From: Prado023 sp963798745 | GTDB lineage: Bacteria > Actinomycetota > Actinomycetes > S36-B12 > CAIYMF01 | Assembly (NCBI GenBank): GCA_963798745.1 | Contig: CAWCUF010000001.1 | Location: 496,001 to 560,000, forward strand | Length of the DNA: 64,000 nucleotides | Reading direction: 5' to 3' | Translations under genes and position numbers: made by a program | The notes under the pieces: model-generated | What the model saw: only the letters and a program-made list of their open reading frames with translations | What the model was told of the DNA's origin: nothing | Database searches by the model: none | Part shown: positions 41,176 through 50,080 of the stretch, one piece after another | How the letters are laid out: each line of letters opens with the position of its first letter | How positions within the stretch are numbered: position 1 is the stretch's first letter

Positions 41176-42035
41176 GGCCTGGCCTCCCCGCCCGGTTCGC
41201 TGGCCAGGCTCTGCGCCCGGAACGCCGGCGCCCCCGCGTTGAACGTGCGGAAGAACCGCACCACCTCGGCCTCGGGCATCCCCAGGCGACCCAGCTCCTG
41301 GGCCAGCGACGATGTGTTCGGGGTGTCCTGCGGGCCGAAGCAGCCGTAGCACCCGCGGTGGAACGTTGGGCACAGCGCTGCGCAGCCGGCCTGCGTGACC
41401 GGGCCGAGGCAGGGGGTGCCGTGCGCCACGGCGACGCACACCGTGCCGCGGCGCTTGCACTCCACGCACACCGAGAAGGACGGGATCCGTGGCGCGCGGC
41501 CGGCCAGCAGGGCGGCGAGCACCTCGAGGAGCTGGTGCTTGTCGATCGGACACCCGCGCAACTGGAAGTCGACGGTCACGTGGGCGGAGATCGGGGTGGA
41601 GCGGTCCAGGGTCGCCACATAGGCCGGGTGCGCGTAGACCACGGACAGGAACTCCGAGACGTCGGCGAAGTTGCGCAGCGCCTGGATCCCGCCGGCGGTG
41701 GCGCAGGCGCCGATCGTGACCAGCACCCGGGAGGCGGCGCGCACCTGCCGAATGCGTTCAGCATCCGACGGGGTGGTGATCGAGCCCTCGACGAGGCTGA
41801 TGTCGTAGGGGCCGGCGACCACCGCGCGGGTGGCTTCCGGGAAGTAGGCGACCTGCACCCGTTCGGCGACGGCCAGCAGCTCGTCCTCGCAGTTGAGCAG
41901 GGTCAGCTGGCAGCCGTCGCAAGAGGCGAACTTCCAGACCGCCAGGGTCGGTCGGGCCGCGGCGCCGCGAGCTGGTTCGCTCGGGGGCGTGGGGTCCTGG
42001 AGGCTGGTCGGCGCGGTGCTCGGGGTCGTCGTCAT
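41172..42035 (-). CDS. hyhS: [NiFe] hydrogenase small subunit, group 3b type
   Basis: The 287-residue subunit has the proximal-cluster pattern ASCDGCQLTLLNCE near residue 40, then GACATAGG, and a Cys-rich end (CVECKRRGTVC, TPCLGPVTQAGCAALCP, GCYGCFGP) for further iron-sulfur clusters. There is no Tat signal, as expected for a cytoplasmic enzyme. It passes electrons between the Ni-Fe site and HyhG. I use ATG 42035, which overlaps the hyhG stop (TGATG); a GTG one codon earlier is also possible. Confidence 0.93.
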   Translation of the reverse strand: MTTTPSTAPTSLQDPTPPSEPARGAAARPTLAVWKFASCDGCQLTLLNCEDELLAVAERVQVAYFPEATRAVVAGPYDISLVEGSITTPSDAERIRQVRAASRVLVTIGACATAGGIQALRNFADVSEFLSVVYAHPAYVATLDRSTPISAHVTVDFQLRGCPIDKHQLLEVLAALLAGRAPRIPSFSVCVECKRRGTVCVAVAHGTPCLGPVTQAGCAALCPTFHRGCYGCFGPQDTPNTSSLAQELGRLGMPEAEVVRFFRTFNAGAPAFRAQSLASEPGGEARP

Positions 42036-42901
42036 CACAACTCCCGGACATCGAGCAGCGGTGCGAGCCGGTCATAGCCGAGCACCGGACCGTCGAGGCA
42101 GAGGAACAGCTCGCGCAACTGGCAGTGTCCGCACAGACCCACGCCACACTTCATGTTGCGCTCCATCGACAGCCGGATCCGGTCAGTGGGCACCCCACGG
42201 TCGACCAGCGCGGTCGCGGCGTAGCGCATCATGACCTCCGGGCCACAGACCAGGGCCAGGGCGTGCGCCGGGTCGAAGCCTGCGCGCGAGACGAGCGTCG
42301 TGACCAGCCCGACCCGCCCGGTCCAGCTCGGCGGCCCGTAGTCCACAGTCACCTCGACGACGATGGCGTGCTGCTCGGCCCAGGCCCGCAGGTCCTCGGC
42401 GAACAGGACGTCCTCGGGCGAGCGCGCCCCGTAGAGCAGGGTCACCCGGGCGTACTCGGCCCGCCGCGCCACCACCTCCATGAGGGCGGGGCGCAGCGGC
42501 GCCAGGCCGATCCCACCGGTGACCACGACGACATCTCCGCCGATTCCGTCCGCAACCCCCCAACCGGTGCCGAACGGACCGCGCACCCCGACGGTGGTGC
42601 CCGGCGCCGAGGTGACCAACGCGTGCGTGACCGTGCCCACGTCGCGGATCGTGTGCAGCAGCGGACCGGGTCCGGTGGGGTCCCCGCAGATCGAGATCGG
42701 CACCTCGCCCACGCCGAAGGCGTGCAGCATGGTGAACTGGCCGGCCGCGAATGCCAGGGACGGGCCGTCGATCGGCTCGAGGAACAGCGTGACGGTGTCG
42801 CGGGTGTCCAGCCGGGTCCGCTCCACGCGGAACGGGCGGGGCAGCATCGCGTCGACGGTGCCCGCGGATGTCGGGGCCAGGGTGGCCGGGCCCCCGCTCA
42901 C
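42035..42901 (-). CDS. hyhG: Hydrogenase NAD(P)/FAD diaphorase subunit gamma
   Basis: This 288-residue ferredoxin-NADP-reductase-type subunit has an FAD-binding beta barrel (VPISICGDPTGPGPLLHTIRDVG region), a nucleotide-binding domain (VVVVTGGIGLAPLRP and LLYGARSPEDVLF) and a 2Fe-2S site (CGVGLCGHCQL with a fourth Cys in FLCLDGPV). It matches the gamma subunit of sulfhydrogenase I (HyhG), which exchanges electrons with NADP(H). The GTG start at 42901 overlaps the stop of the cyclic-nucleotide-domain gene. It links H2 turnover to NADPH in the cytoplasm. Confidence 0.92.
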   Translation of the reverse strand: MSGGPATLAPTSAGTVDAMLPRPFRVERTRLDTRDTVTLFLEPIDGPSLAFAAGQFTMLHAFGVGEVPISICGDPTGPGPLLHTIRDVGTVTHALVTSAPGTTVGVRGPFGTGWGVADGIGGDVVVVTGGIGLAPLRPALMEVVARRAEYARVTLLYGARSPEDVLFAEDLRAWAEQHAIVVEVTVDYGPPSWTGRVGLVTTLVSRAGFDPAHALALVCGPEVMMRYAATALVDRGVPTDRIRLSMERNMKCGVGLCGHCQLRELFLCLDGPVLGYDRLAPLLDVREL

Positions 42902-43359
42902 GTCGGGCTCCCGTACAGGTCGAGCAGGCGCAGTCGGGCGTCCTGAAGCCGCTGGTAGAGCACGTGCGACACCCGCTGCATCAGCGCGTACCCCAGTGCC
43001 GGGTCCGTGTCGCACTTGCCGCGCAGGCAGGCTCCGTCGAGGGCCACCGCGCTCACCGGAGTCAGGGCGCGGGCATCGAAGACCCACCGGTACGGCGGCA
43101 CCAGCCAGGACCAGCCGACCACGTCGTGGTCCTCGAGGGTGGCGATCACCATGGTCTGGCGCCGGGGGTCGTGCAGATCGAGTGCGACCCGACCGCGCCG
43201 GATGACGTAGAACGTGTCCGCGGGATCGCCGGTGCGGAACAGCACCTGGCCGGGCGGGAAGTGCACGTTCTGCGCGCAGCCCACCACCAGGTCCATCGCC
43301 GCCGGGTCCAGACCGGCGAAGAACGGGTGCTCGGGCAGGTACTCGACCAGGGTGCGCAT
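42898..43359 (-). CDS. Stand-alone cyclic-nucleotide-binding domain protein in hydrogenase operon
   Basis: The 153-residue protein is a single cNMP-binding (Crp-like) domain: HPFFAGLDPAAMDLV, PPGQVLFRTGDPADTFYVIRRGRVAL and an effector-helix-like end, RVSHVLYQRLQDARLRLL. It has no DNA-binding helix-turn-helix. The usual cAMP phosphate-cassette RxS is not clear; the matching part reads WSWLVPPYRWVFDARA, so ligand binding may differ. It lies between hyhB and hyhG with tight spacing. A regulatory subunit that tunes the enzyme is a reasonable guess. Confidence 0.85.
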   Translation of the reverse strand: MRTLVEYLPEHPFFAGLDPAAMDLVVGCAQNVHFPPGQVLFRTGDPADTFYVIRRGRVALDLHDPRRQTMVIATLEDHDVVGWSWLVPPYRWVFDARALTPVSAVALDGACLRGKCDTDPALGYALMQRVSHVLYQRLQDARLRLLDLYGSPT

Positions 43360-43368
43360 CCGGTCCTC

Positions 43369-44574
43369 CTAATGTTCCGGTCCCGTCGTGCCGTACGCAG
43401 TACTGGCTGTGCCGGCTGTGGTTGCTGTGCTGACGGTGGTGGCTGCAGTCAGCGGCCGACGGACCGACTCCGCGCGCAGCGCCGCCACCTCCGCGGTGAG
43501 GTCGATGCCCGCCGGGCACCAGGTGATGCAGCGTCCGCAGCCGACGCAGCCCGAGGTGCCGAACTGGTCGATCCACGCCGCGAGCTTGTGGGTCAGCCAC
43601 TGCCGGTAGCGCGCCCCGGTGGAGGTGCGCACCGCCCCGCCGTGCAGCCGGGAGTACTCCATCGAGAAGCAGGAGTCCCAGACCCGGTGCCGCTCGTCGA
43701 GGTCGCCGGACAGGTCGCTGACATCCTCGATCGAGGTGCAGAAGCAGGTGGGGCAGACCAACGTGCAGTTCGTGCACGCCAGGCAACGGGCGCCCACTTC
43801 GGCCCAGTGCGGGCTCTCCACGCTGGCACTCAGCAGGTCGTGCAGGTCGTCGGTGCGCAGCGCCCGGCCCATCGCGGCCACCGCCCCGGCCACCACTGCC
43901 TCGGCCGCAGCCAGGTCAGCCTCGGTGGTCGGCGTGCTCGGCAGCCCATCAAGCACCTCCTGCCCCGCCGCGGTGCCGACCTCCACGAGGAACCGGTGCG
44001 GGTCGGCGAGCTCGGTCAGGGTGAGGTCCGCACCCTCGCCCGGCCTCGGACCGGTGCCCATCGAGGCGCAGAAGCAGGTGCCGGCCGGCGTGCCGCAGGT
44101 GACCGCCACGAGGAACGTGCGCGTCCGCTGGGCGGCATAGTGCACGTCGGTCCACTCGCGAGCCAGGAGCACCTGGTCGTGGATGGCCACCGCAGCCAGG
44201 TCACAGGCCCGGATCCCTAGCAGCGCCACCGGCCCTGCGTCGGACTCCTGCGGGGTCTCGACGGTGAAGTCCACACCTGAGCGGGTGCCGCGCCAGAGCA
44301 GCGTGTCGGCGGGGAACAGGACTGGCTTGGCGGCCTGCGCGGTGGCCGCGAACCCGAAGAACGCCTCGTCGCGGGCGTCGCGCGCAGCGGTCCGGTAGTG
44401 CCCCGGTGCCTGCACGTCGCCGACACCCCTGGGCAGGTCCGCGATCCCGGTGATCGGGGCCGTCACGATCGCCGAGTCGCGCACGGTGGGGCCGAGCACG
44501 CGGTAGCCACGCTCCCGCAGCGCATCGATCAGCGCCTGCAGGCCGCTGGGATCAACGATCGCGCGATCCTCCAT
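43369..44574 (-). CDS. hyhB: Hydrogenase iron-sulfur subunit beta
   Basis: The 401-residue protein resembles the beta subunit of sulfhydrogenase/anaerobic sulfite reductase subunit A. It has an N-terminal coenzyme-free domain and two ferredoxin-like cluster motifs near the C-terminus, CLACTNCTLVCPTCFC and CVGCGRCITWCPAGID, for 4Fe-4S clusters; more Cys occur at TCGTPAGTCFCAS. It carries electrons within the HyhBGSL complex. The ATG at 44574 has a GGAGG site and is the first gene of the operon. The last 30 residues are a Thr/Ala-rich tail. The promoter must lie in the 52 bp before it or within the PAP2 gene. Confidence 0.9.
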   Translation of the reverse strand: MEDRAIVDPSGLQALIDALRERGYRVLGPTVRDSAIVTAPITGIADLPRGVGDVQAPGHYRTAARDARDEAFFGFAATAQAAKPVLFPADTLLWRGTRSGVDFTVETPQESDAGPVALLGIRACDLAAVAIHDQVLLAREWTDVHYAAQRTRTFLVAVTCGTPAGTCFCASMGTGPRPGEGADLTLTELADPHRFLVEVGTAAGQEVLDGLPSTPTTEADLAAAEAVVAGAVAAMGRALRTDDLHDLLSASVESPHWAEVGARCLACTNCTLVCPTCFCTSIEDVSDLSGDLDERHRVWDSCFSMEYSRLHGGAVRTSTGARYRQWLTHKLAAWIDQFGTSGCVGCGRCITWCPAGIDLTAEVAALRAESVRRPLTAATTVSTATTAGTASTAYGTTGPEH

Positions 44575-44626
44575 CTGGCACCTCCGAGGCAGCACTCGCA
44601 GCCTAGGGCGGCCCCGGGGGCGGGCT

Positions 44627-45394
44627 CTAGGGTCCTTCGGCACGCCCCGATGGCTCGGAAGTCCCATGCGCAGCCAGGTTCGCCCCCGGCTGCAGCACGC
44701 CCCGCCGGTCCCAGCCCGCACCCAACGGCCCCCACAACAGCAGTGCGGCGGCCAGGGTGGCGGTGGATCCGTACGCCCAGCCGGCCAGGATGTCGCTGGG
44801 CCAGTGAACGCCGAGCACGAGCCGGCTCACGCCGATCAGCGGGGACAGGACCACCAGCGCCCACCCCACGACCTGCAGGGGTCCGTGGCCCCGTGCCCGG
44901 CCGAACTGGAGCAGGACCAGGCCGAGGGTGAGGTAGACATAGATGCTGGCCGCGGAGTGCCCGGAGGGGAACGACCTGAGCAGGCCGGCCTCGAACTCGC
45001 CGGCCCCGGGTGGGCGGGTGCGACCCACCGACCGCTTGGCCAGCTCCACCGCCACGACCCCGAGCCCCGCCGACACGGTCAGGTAGCCGGCCGCCACCCG
45101 CTCCCGGGCGAACGTGAGCGTGACCACCACCAGCACGACCAGCAGGGTCGATCCGACCGGTCCGGTCACCAGGCCGATCACGTGCGCGAGGTCGACCGGC
45201 CAGCCGAGCGGCACGGCCCATCCACGCGTGAACGTCTCGAGGGCCTCGTCGGCCGCCAGCAACCAGGGCCAACCGCGGGTCACCCCGACGGTCAGCAGGA
45301 GCCCCAGGATCACCGATCCGCCCAGGCCGGCCCAGGCCGCACGCCTCGCCGGTTCGGTCGCGGCCGGTCGACCGTGCCGCTCGATGCCCGTCAT
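44627..45394 (-). CDS. PAP2-family phosphatase, membrane-bound
   Basis: The 255-residue protein has six hydrophobic helices and the complete PAP2 signature: KRSVGRTRPP, then SFPSGHSAASIYVY, then SRLVLGVHWPSDILAGW. The conserved Lys, Arg, His and Asp should form the active site facing outward. Family members dephosphorylate undecaprenyl diphosphate, phosphatidic acid or phosphatidylglycerophosphate. It lies 52 bp before hyhB on the same strand and may lend it a promoter, but function links them poorly. Confidence 0.9.
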   Translation of the reverse strand: MTGIERHGRPAATEPARRAAWAGLGGSVILGLLLTVGVTRGWPWLLAADEALETFTRGWAVPLGWPVDLAHVIGLVTGPVGSTLLVVLVVVTLTFARERVAAGYLTVSAGLGVVAVELAKRSVGRTRPPGAGEFEAGLLRSFPSGHSAASIYVYLTLGLVLLQFGRARGHGPLQVVGWALVVLSPLIGVSRLVLGVHWPSDILAGWAYGSTATLAAALLLWGPLGAGWDRRGVLQPGANLAAHGTSEPSGRAEGP

Positions 45395-45424
45395 CCGGGC
45401 ACCGTAGCCCAGCGTCGCGGCGCG

Positions 45425-46297
45425 TCAGCTCGTGATGTCCTTGTTGGCCAGCCGTGCCCAGGCCAGGGTCCCGAAGACGACGATGTAGGCGAGGTCCACG
45501 AGCAGGCCGCGCGCCATCACCTCCCAGAAGATCGGGTCCCGGAACGCATCGGCGAACGCCGGCCAGCGGGTGACCAGCAGCCAGGGGTGCAGCCAGGCCA
45601 CCTGCGAGATGCCGGTGAGGATCCACATCGCGCTGGCGATCACCGTGGTGGCGATCATCGCCGCGATCGGCTGCTCGGTCAGGGTCGACAGCAACAGCCC
45701 GATCGCCGCCAGTCCGGCGAGTCCGGCGGCCAGGTAGAGCACGGCGATCGCCAGGCGCACCAGCGCCGCCCCGAGGCCGATCTGGCTGCCCGAGAGCAGC
45801 GTCGTGGGGCCCAGTCCGAGCAGCGCGCCTCCGACCACGACCCCGGTCCCGGCCACCACGAGCACGCCCATGATCGACCCGATCACCAGGGCGAGGTACT
45901 TCACGGCCAGCAGTCGGGTGCGGCTGACCGGCACCGTCAGCAGGTAACGCAGGGTGCCCTGGTTGGCCTCGCCGGCGATCGCATCCCCGGACAGCAGCGC
46001 CACGGCCAGCGGCAGGAACAGCGCCATCTCGATCGACATGGCGGCCAGTGCCACGAAGATCCCGTTGTTGGTCGCCGCGGACAGCAGCCCCATCCCGCCG
46101 CCGTCGGAGTCGGTGCCCTGGGCGCGCAGGGCCACGGCCAGCAGCACCGGCACCGAGGCCAGCACCAGCAGCCCGGCCTGGTTGCGGCGCCGGCCCAGGA
46201 TCAGGCGCAGCTCGGAGCGCAGCAGCCGCCACGAGGCGGCCAGGGTCCCGGAGCCCCCGGAACGCGCCGGTGCGGTAGGGCGCTCAGCCGCTGACAT
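45425..46297 (-). CDS. ABC-2 type transporter permease
   Basis: The 290-residue protein has six hydrophobic helices, a typical ABC-2 architecture: the first helix follows RSELRLILGRRRNQAGLL and a long extracellular stretch lies between helices 1 and 2. It overlaps the ATPase gene before it by 14 bases and is its membrane partner. Such pairs export antibiotics, lipids or polysaccharides; the cargo here is not evident. Confidence 0.88.
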   Translation of the reverse strand: MSAAERPTAPARSGGSGTLAASWRLLRSELRLILGRRRNQAGLLVLASVPVLLAVALRAQGTDSDGGGMGLLSAATNNGIFVALAAMSIEMALFLPLAVALLSGDAIAGEANQGTLRYLLTVPVSRTRLLAVKYLALVIGSIMGVLVVAGTGVVVGGALLGLGPTTLLSGSQIGLGAALVRLAIAVLYLAAGLAGLAAIGLLLSTLTEQPIAAMIATTVIASAMWILTGISQVAWLHPWLLVTRWPAFADAFRDPIFWEVMARGLLVDLAYIVVFGTLAWARLANKDITS

Positions 46298-47252
46298 CGA
46301 AGCCCTCCCCGGTCAGTGCGACGAACAGGTCCTCCAGGCTCGGGGAGGCGACCGAGAACCCGCGCACGCCCACGCCACCGGCCACCAGCGCGGCCACCAC
46401 CTGCTCTGGTTCGAGGTCGTTGGGGGCAGCGCGCACGCCGGTGTCCGTGGCGATGATCGAGGTCAGGCCGAGCCGGGCGAGCACGCCGGCGGCGAGCTCC
46501 GACTGGGCGGTCATCACCTCGACCACGGCCTGCGCCCCGGCGGATCGGACCTCGGCGACGGTCCCCTGCGCGACCAGCCGCCCCTCGCGCATCACGCCCA
46601 CATGTGAGCACATCTGCTCCACCTCGGAGAGCAGGTGGCTGGAGACCAGCACCGTGCTGCCCTCCTGGGCCAGCCCCGCCACCAGGTGGCGCACCTCGCG
46701 GGTGCCCTGCGGGTCCAGGCCGTTGGTCGGCTCGTCGAGGATCAGCAGGTCGCGGGGGGCGAGCAGCGCGGCCGCGATCGCCAGGCGCTGGCGCATGCCC
46801 AGCGAGTAGGCGCGGTAGCGCTTCGTGGCCGCCGCGAGCAGGCCCACCCGATCCAGCGCCTCGTCGATGCGCCGGGCCGCGGTCCGGGCATCGGCCAGCC
46901 GGTCGGCTGCGTCGAGACGGGTGAGGTTGGCCCGGCCGGACAGGTAGGGGTGGAACGCCGGGCCCTCCACGAGGGAGCCGACCCGGGGCAGCACCGCGCC
47001 GGCGCCGGCGGGCATCGGGGCGCCGAGCAGGGTCACCGCTCCGGCGCTCGGATGCACCAGGCCCAGCAGCATCCGGATCGTGGTGGTCTTGCCCGAGCCG
47101 TTCGGACCCAGGAAGCCGTACACCGCGCCGGTCGGGACAGCCAGGTCGATCGCGTCGACCACGGTCTGCGCGCCGAACCGCTTGGTCAGGCCATCGGTGG
47201 CCACGGCTGCCCGGGCGCCTGCCTGCGCGGGTGCTGCTGGCTGGGCGTCCAT
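46284..47252 (-). CDS. ABC transporter ATP-binding protein (ABC-2 exporter)
   Basis: The 322-residue ATPase has Walker A LGPNGSGKTTTIRMLLGLVHP, of which the central GPNGSGKTT is the P-loop, signature YSLGMRQRLAIAAAL and Walker B LLILDEPTNGLDPQG, followed by the H-loop SSHLLSEVEQMC. The C-terminal 90 residues match the extra domain of NatA/DrrA-type exporters. It drives the permease encoded downstream. It is divergent from an alpha/beta hydrolase gene across 107 bp. Confidence 0.92.
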   Translation of the reverse strand: MDAQPAAPAQAGARAAVATDGLTKRFGAQTVVDAIDLAVPTGAVYGFLGPNGSGKTTTIRMLLGLVHPSAGAVTLLGAPMPAGAGAVLPRVGSLVEGPAFHPYLSGRANLTRLDAADRLADARTAARRIDEALDRVGLLAAATKRYRAYSLGMRQRLAIAAALLAPRDLLILDEPTNGLDPQGTREVRHLVAGLAQEGSTVLVSSHLLSEVEQMCSHVGVMREGRLVAQGTVAEVRSAGAQAVVEVMTAQSELAAGVLARLGLTSIIATDTGVRAAPNDLEPEQVVAALVAGGVGVRGFSVASPSLEDLFVALTGEGFDVSG

Positions 47253-47359
47253 AGGCGGCCAAGGCTACGCGGGTGCCGCAGAACCGCAGCATCATCACCG
47301 GGCTTCGGGCGCCTACAGACCGACCGGCCGGGTCGGCGCCCGCCTAATACGATCGCGCC

Positions 47360-48289
47360 ATGACGTGGGTGACGCGGATCCTTGCCGGGCTGGGCCTCCT
47401 GCTCGTCGGGTGGGTGCTGGTCACCGCGCTGCCGGCGGTGGTGCACGGCAATCCGGCCTACGCGATCCTGCTCGGACTCACGGTCCTGGGCTGTGCCTGG
47501 GCGCTCTGGCTGCACCGGACCCGGCGCCCGGCGCTGCACGGCTGGCGTCGGGTCGCGTCGATCGCGCTGACGGTCGGGGCCGTCGGCTGGCTGGCGCTCA
47601 TGGCGTGGCTCCGGCCGTTCGTCGCCCAGGAGCCGGCGCTGGCCGCGATGACCTCCGATGGCCAGGTCACGGTCACCGAGTCCGCCACCCGGATCGTCCT
47701 GGAGCCGGTGGGCCAGTCCTCCTCGACGTCGGTGTTCTTCCAGCCGGGGGCCCTGGTCGAGGCACGTGCCTACGCAGCAGTCCTGCGCCCGATCGCCGAG
47801 GCGGGGTACCGGGTGGTAGTTGTCAAGCAGCCGCTGGGGATCGCGTTCCTCTCGCTCGGGGCGTTCGACAGCGTGCGGGACGGCTACCCGCAGGCCGACC
47901 GGTGGGTCCTCGGCGGGCACAGCCTCGGGGGCACCGTGGCGGCGATCCAGGCTGAGGACAACGACCAGGACCCGGACGCGCCCGCACGGGGCCTGCTGTT
48001 CTACGCCTCCTACCCGGCTGGGGACCTCAGCGACTCACTGAGCGCCTCGGTGCTCAGCATCTCGGGCACGCAGGACGGCCTGGCCACGCCGGCTGACATC
48101 GAGGACTCCCGGGCCGACCTTCCCGTCGATGCCCGCTTCGAGGCCATCGACGGGGCCGTCCACGCATTCTTCGGCGACTACGGCCCGCAGCCCGGGGACG
48201 GTCAGCCGACGATCAGTCACGACGAGGCCCGCAGCCTGATCTCGCGGTCCAGCGTGGCCTTCGTCGAGCAGGTGGCCGGGCAGGACTGA
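47360..48289 (+). CDS. Membrane-anchored alpha/beta hydrolase (Abhydrolase_5-like)
   Basis: The 309-residue protein has two to three N-terminal helices (about residues 5-90) and a small alpha/beta hydrolase domain with nucleophile elbow VLGGHSLGGTVAA (Ser about 196), possible Asp in SISGTQDGLATP and His in GAVHAFFGDYG. The triad is complete, so it is probably active outside the membrane on an unknown ester or peptide substrate. It is a single gene divergent from the ABC exporter and convergent with the LolA-like gene. Confidence 0.85.
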   Translation: MTWVTRILAGLGLLLVGWVLVTALPAVVHGNPAYAILLGLTVLGCAWALWLHRTRRPALHGWRRVASIALTVGAVGWLALMAWLRPFVAQEPALAAMTSDGQVTVTESATRIVLEPVGQSSSTSVFFQPGALVEARAYAAVLRPIAEAGYRVVVVKQPLGIAFLSLGAFDSVRDGYPQADRWVLGGHSLGGTVAAIQAEDNDQDPDAPARGLLFYASYPAGDLSDSLSASVLSISGTQDGLATPADIEDSRADLPVDARFEAIDGAVHAFFGDYGPQPGDGQPTISHDEARSLISRSSVAFVEQVAGQD

Positions 48290-48320
48290 GTGCGGATCCG
48301 GACGCCCCGGCCTGCTCGGA

Positions 48321-49496
48321 TCAGGCGACGTCGGCCAGGGCCGCGCTCAGCGCGTCGGTGCCCACGGCGCCGATCGCCAGCCGGCCGTCGTCGGTCAGGA
48401 TCACCGAGAACAGGGTCCCCTGCAGCATCCGGCCGGTGCCCCAGGCACCGGAGGTGGCGGGCAGCGCCTCGACGAGGGCGAGCGCGGTGGCTGCACCGTC
48501 GGCGCTGCGTGGGCCGCGGGGGCCATCCGACTCCGCGCGGCTGCCCTGTTCGGCCAGTTCCGCCAGGCCGTCGGCGGGGAGATCTGCGATCACGACCGTG
48601 CTCCAGCCCTGCCCGACCACGATCGGGCGCTCGCCGTCCTTGGACGACGGCTGGTCCTTGCCCGCGCCCGCCCCTTCGCCGGGGTCCGGGGCGGGGTGCT
48701 CGGTGACCGCCGCGCCCGACGGTGGTGTGAAGTCGAACAGGGCGGCATCGGGGGTGCCGAAGTCCACCGAGGTGAACCCCACCTCGAACGCCGGGTCCGA
48801 CTGCGCCGTCGAATAGATGCGCACCCGCAGCGGGACCGACGTCTCGGCGTCCATCGACAGGGCCACCTTGGCGACGAGGGTCTGGTCGTCGCGCGGGGTC
48901 AGGATCAGCTCGTAGGCGTCCCGACCGGCGACGGTGCCGACCCCGGAGGTGGTCACCTCGGTGCTCGGGTCCAGCGCCTCGAGGGCCATGGTGGCGGCCT
49001 CCTGCGGGGTGCTCGGCAGGTCGGTGGGCGGCGCTGGGCGGTCCGCGTCAGACTTGCCGGCCGTCAGCTCGGCCGGGTCGGGCAGCTGGTAGGAGTCGGC
49101 CGTCGCCTCGGCACTGGACCAGACCCACACCTGTGCGCCGTTGCGCACGACTGTCTGCTCGGAGGACTGTCCCAGCAGGGCCAGCCGCTGGCGGTCCGGG
49201 CCGTCGGTCCAGACCCGCAGGGTGTTCTCGCCCATGGCCAGCCCCGCGGTGCTGCCCGAGGACATCATCCCCATCGGCAGGTCGGGCAGGCCGAGGTCGG
49301 CACTCGTGGTCACTGTGCCCGACAGGGTGTCGGTGCCCGGGGACTGGAGGGCGACCAGCAGCTCCTGTGCCGTGCGCGGCTCGAGGCCCGAGTCCGCGGA
49401 GGCCGGGAGGCCGACCATCGTCCCACCCACGATCAGCGCCGCGGCGCCAGCCGGGATGCTCCAGCGCAGTCGAGGATGGCGATCGAAGAGGTTCAC
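48321..49496 (-). CDS. LolA/RseB-like exported protein
   Basis: The 391-residue protein has an N-terminal signal/anchor (LRWSIPAGAAALIVGGTMV) and a beta-rich domain (about residues 55-240) of LolA/LppX fold type, with ENTLRVWTDGPDRQRLALLG and VWVWSSAEATADSYQLPD as typical strands. A Pro/Glu-rich linker and a C-terminal domain ending SVILTDDGRLAIGAVG follow. In actinobacteria such proteins often bind lipids or sense envelope stress with an ECF sigma factor. No sigma gene is adjacent. It starts at GTG 49496. Confidence 0.75.
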   Translation of the reverse strand: MNLFDRHPRLRWSIPAGAAALIVGGTMVGLPASADSGLEPRTAQELLVALQSPGTDTLSGTVTTSADLGLPDLPMGMMSSGSTAGLAMGENTLRVWTDGPDRQRLALLGQSSEQTVVRNGAQVWVWSSAEATADSYQLPDPAELTAGKSDADRPAPPTDLPSTPQEAATMALEALDPSTEVTTSGVGTVAGRDAYELILTPRDDQTLVAKVALSMDAETSVPLRVRIYSTAQSDPAFEVGFTSVDFGTPDAALFDFTPPSGAAVTEHPAPDPGEGAGAGKDQPSSKDGERPIVVGQGWSTVVIADLPADGLAELAEQGSRAESDGPRGPRSADGAATALALVEALPATSGAWGTGRMLQGTLFSVILTDDGRLAIGAVGTDALSAALADVA

Positions 49497-49690
49497 GTAC
49501 CCATGATGCGCCCATTTCCGGCTGCCGTCCTACGCAGGGCCCGCCCGCGGCCCGCCCGCACCTGGCGAGCTGCTCACCCAAGGCGGTGCTCGGATCTCAG
49601 CGGGGTCTGAGGGTTGGGAGCAGGGGCCCAGCGGGGATTCCGGCGTCGAGCAGGACACTGATGCGGTAGTTGCCCAATCCGGTGCTCCCC

Positions 49691-49972
49691 TCAGCCGACC
49701 ATCTGGTTGCGGACCAGCAGTTGGTGTACGGCCTCTCGGACCAAGTCGCTCTGAGTGCGGCCTGCCTGTTCCTCAAGTGTCTTGAGCGCGGCATATTCGG
49801 CAGGCGTGATCCGTCCGCGGACGGTGGGGGAGGGGCCGCGGCGTTCACCCAGCCGCGGTCGTCCCGCCGGTAGTCCCAGTACAGACCGGAGCCCGCGCGG
49901 GACGCCGTGCTTGCTGGTCGAGTCGGTCCATTCCGGCGCCACACCTGCGATGCTCCAGCCCCGGGGCGGCAA
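49691..49972 (-). CDS. Ribbon-helix-helix (CopG-like) DNA-binding protein
   Basis: The 93-residue protein ends in a ribbon-helix-helix fold: TVRGRITPAEYAALKTLEEQ forms the strand and first helix and AGRTQSDLVREAVHQLLVRN the second. Such proteins repress their own operon, often as antitoxins. It starts with TTG at 49972; this is supported by a perfect AGGAGG eight bases upstream. No PIN, RelE or other toxin gene follows. The 90 bp after its stop encode nothing recognisable, so it is an orphan. The base composition and codon use are somewhat less GC-biased than its neighbours. Confidence 0.65.
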   Translation of the reverse strand: MPPRGWSIAGVAPEWTDSTSKHGVPRGLRSVLGLPAGRPRLGERRGPSPTVRGRITPAEYAALKTLEEQAGRTQSDLVREAVHQLLVRNQMVG

Positions 49973-50080
49973 TTCGCAGCCCTCCTATGTAGCCGGATTT
50001 CGCTTCGGGGAGATCGTAGGGGGAGACGAGGTCGCTGGTTGGCTGCGCGTCGCTCGGGGTGCGCCTTGTGTGCGCAGTGC

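Noticed and set aside
44575..44640. Possible DosR box before hyhB (AGGACCCTAGAGCC on the minus strand)
   Set aside because: The right half does not keep GTCC, so the match is too weak to claim despite the attractive biology.
49597..49690. Reading NYRISVLLDAGIPAGPLLP after the ribbon-helix-helix gene, considered as a PIN-type toxin start
   Set aside because: It has no acidic PIN motif, stops after 25 residues and lacks a start codon with ribosome-binding site.
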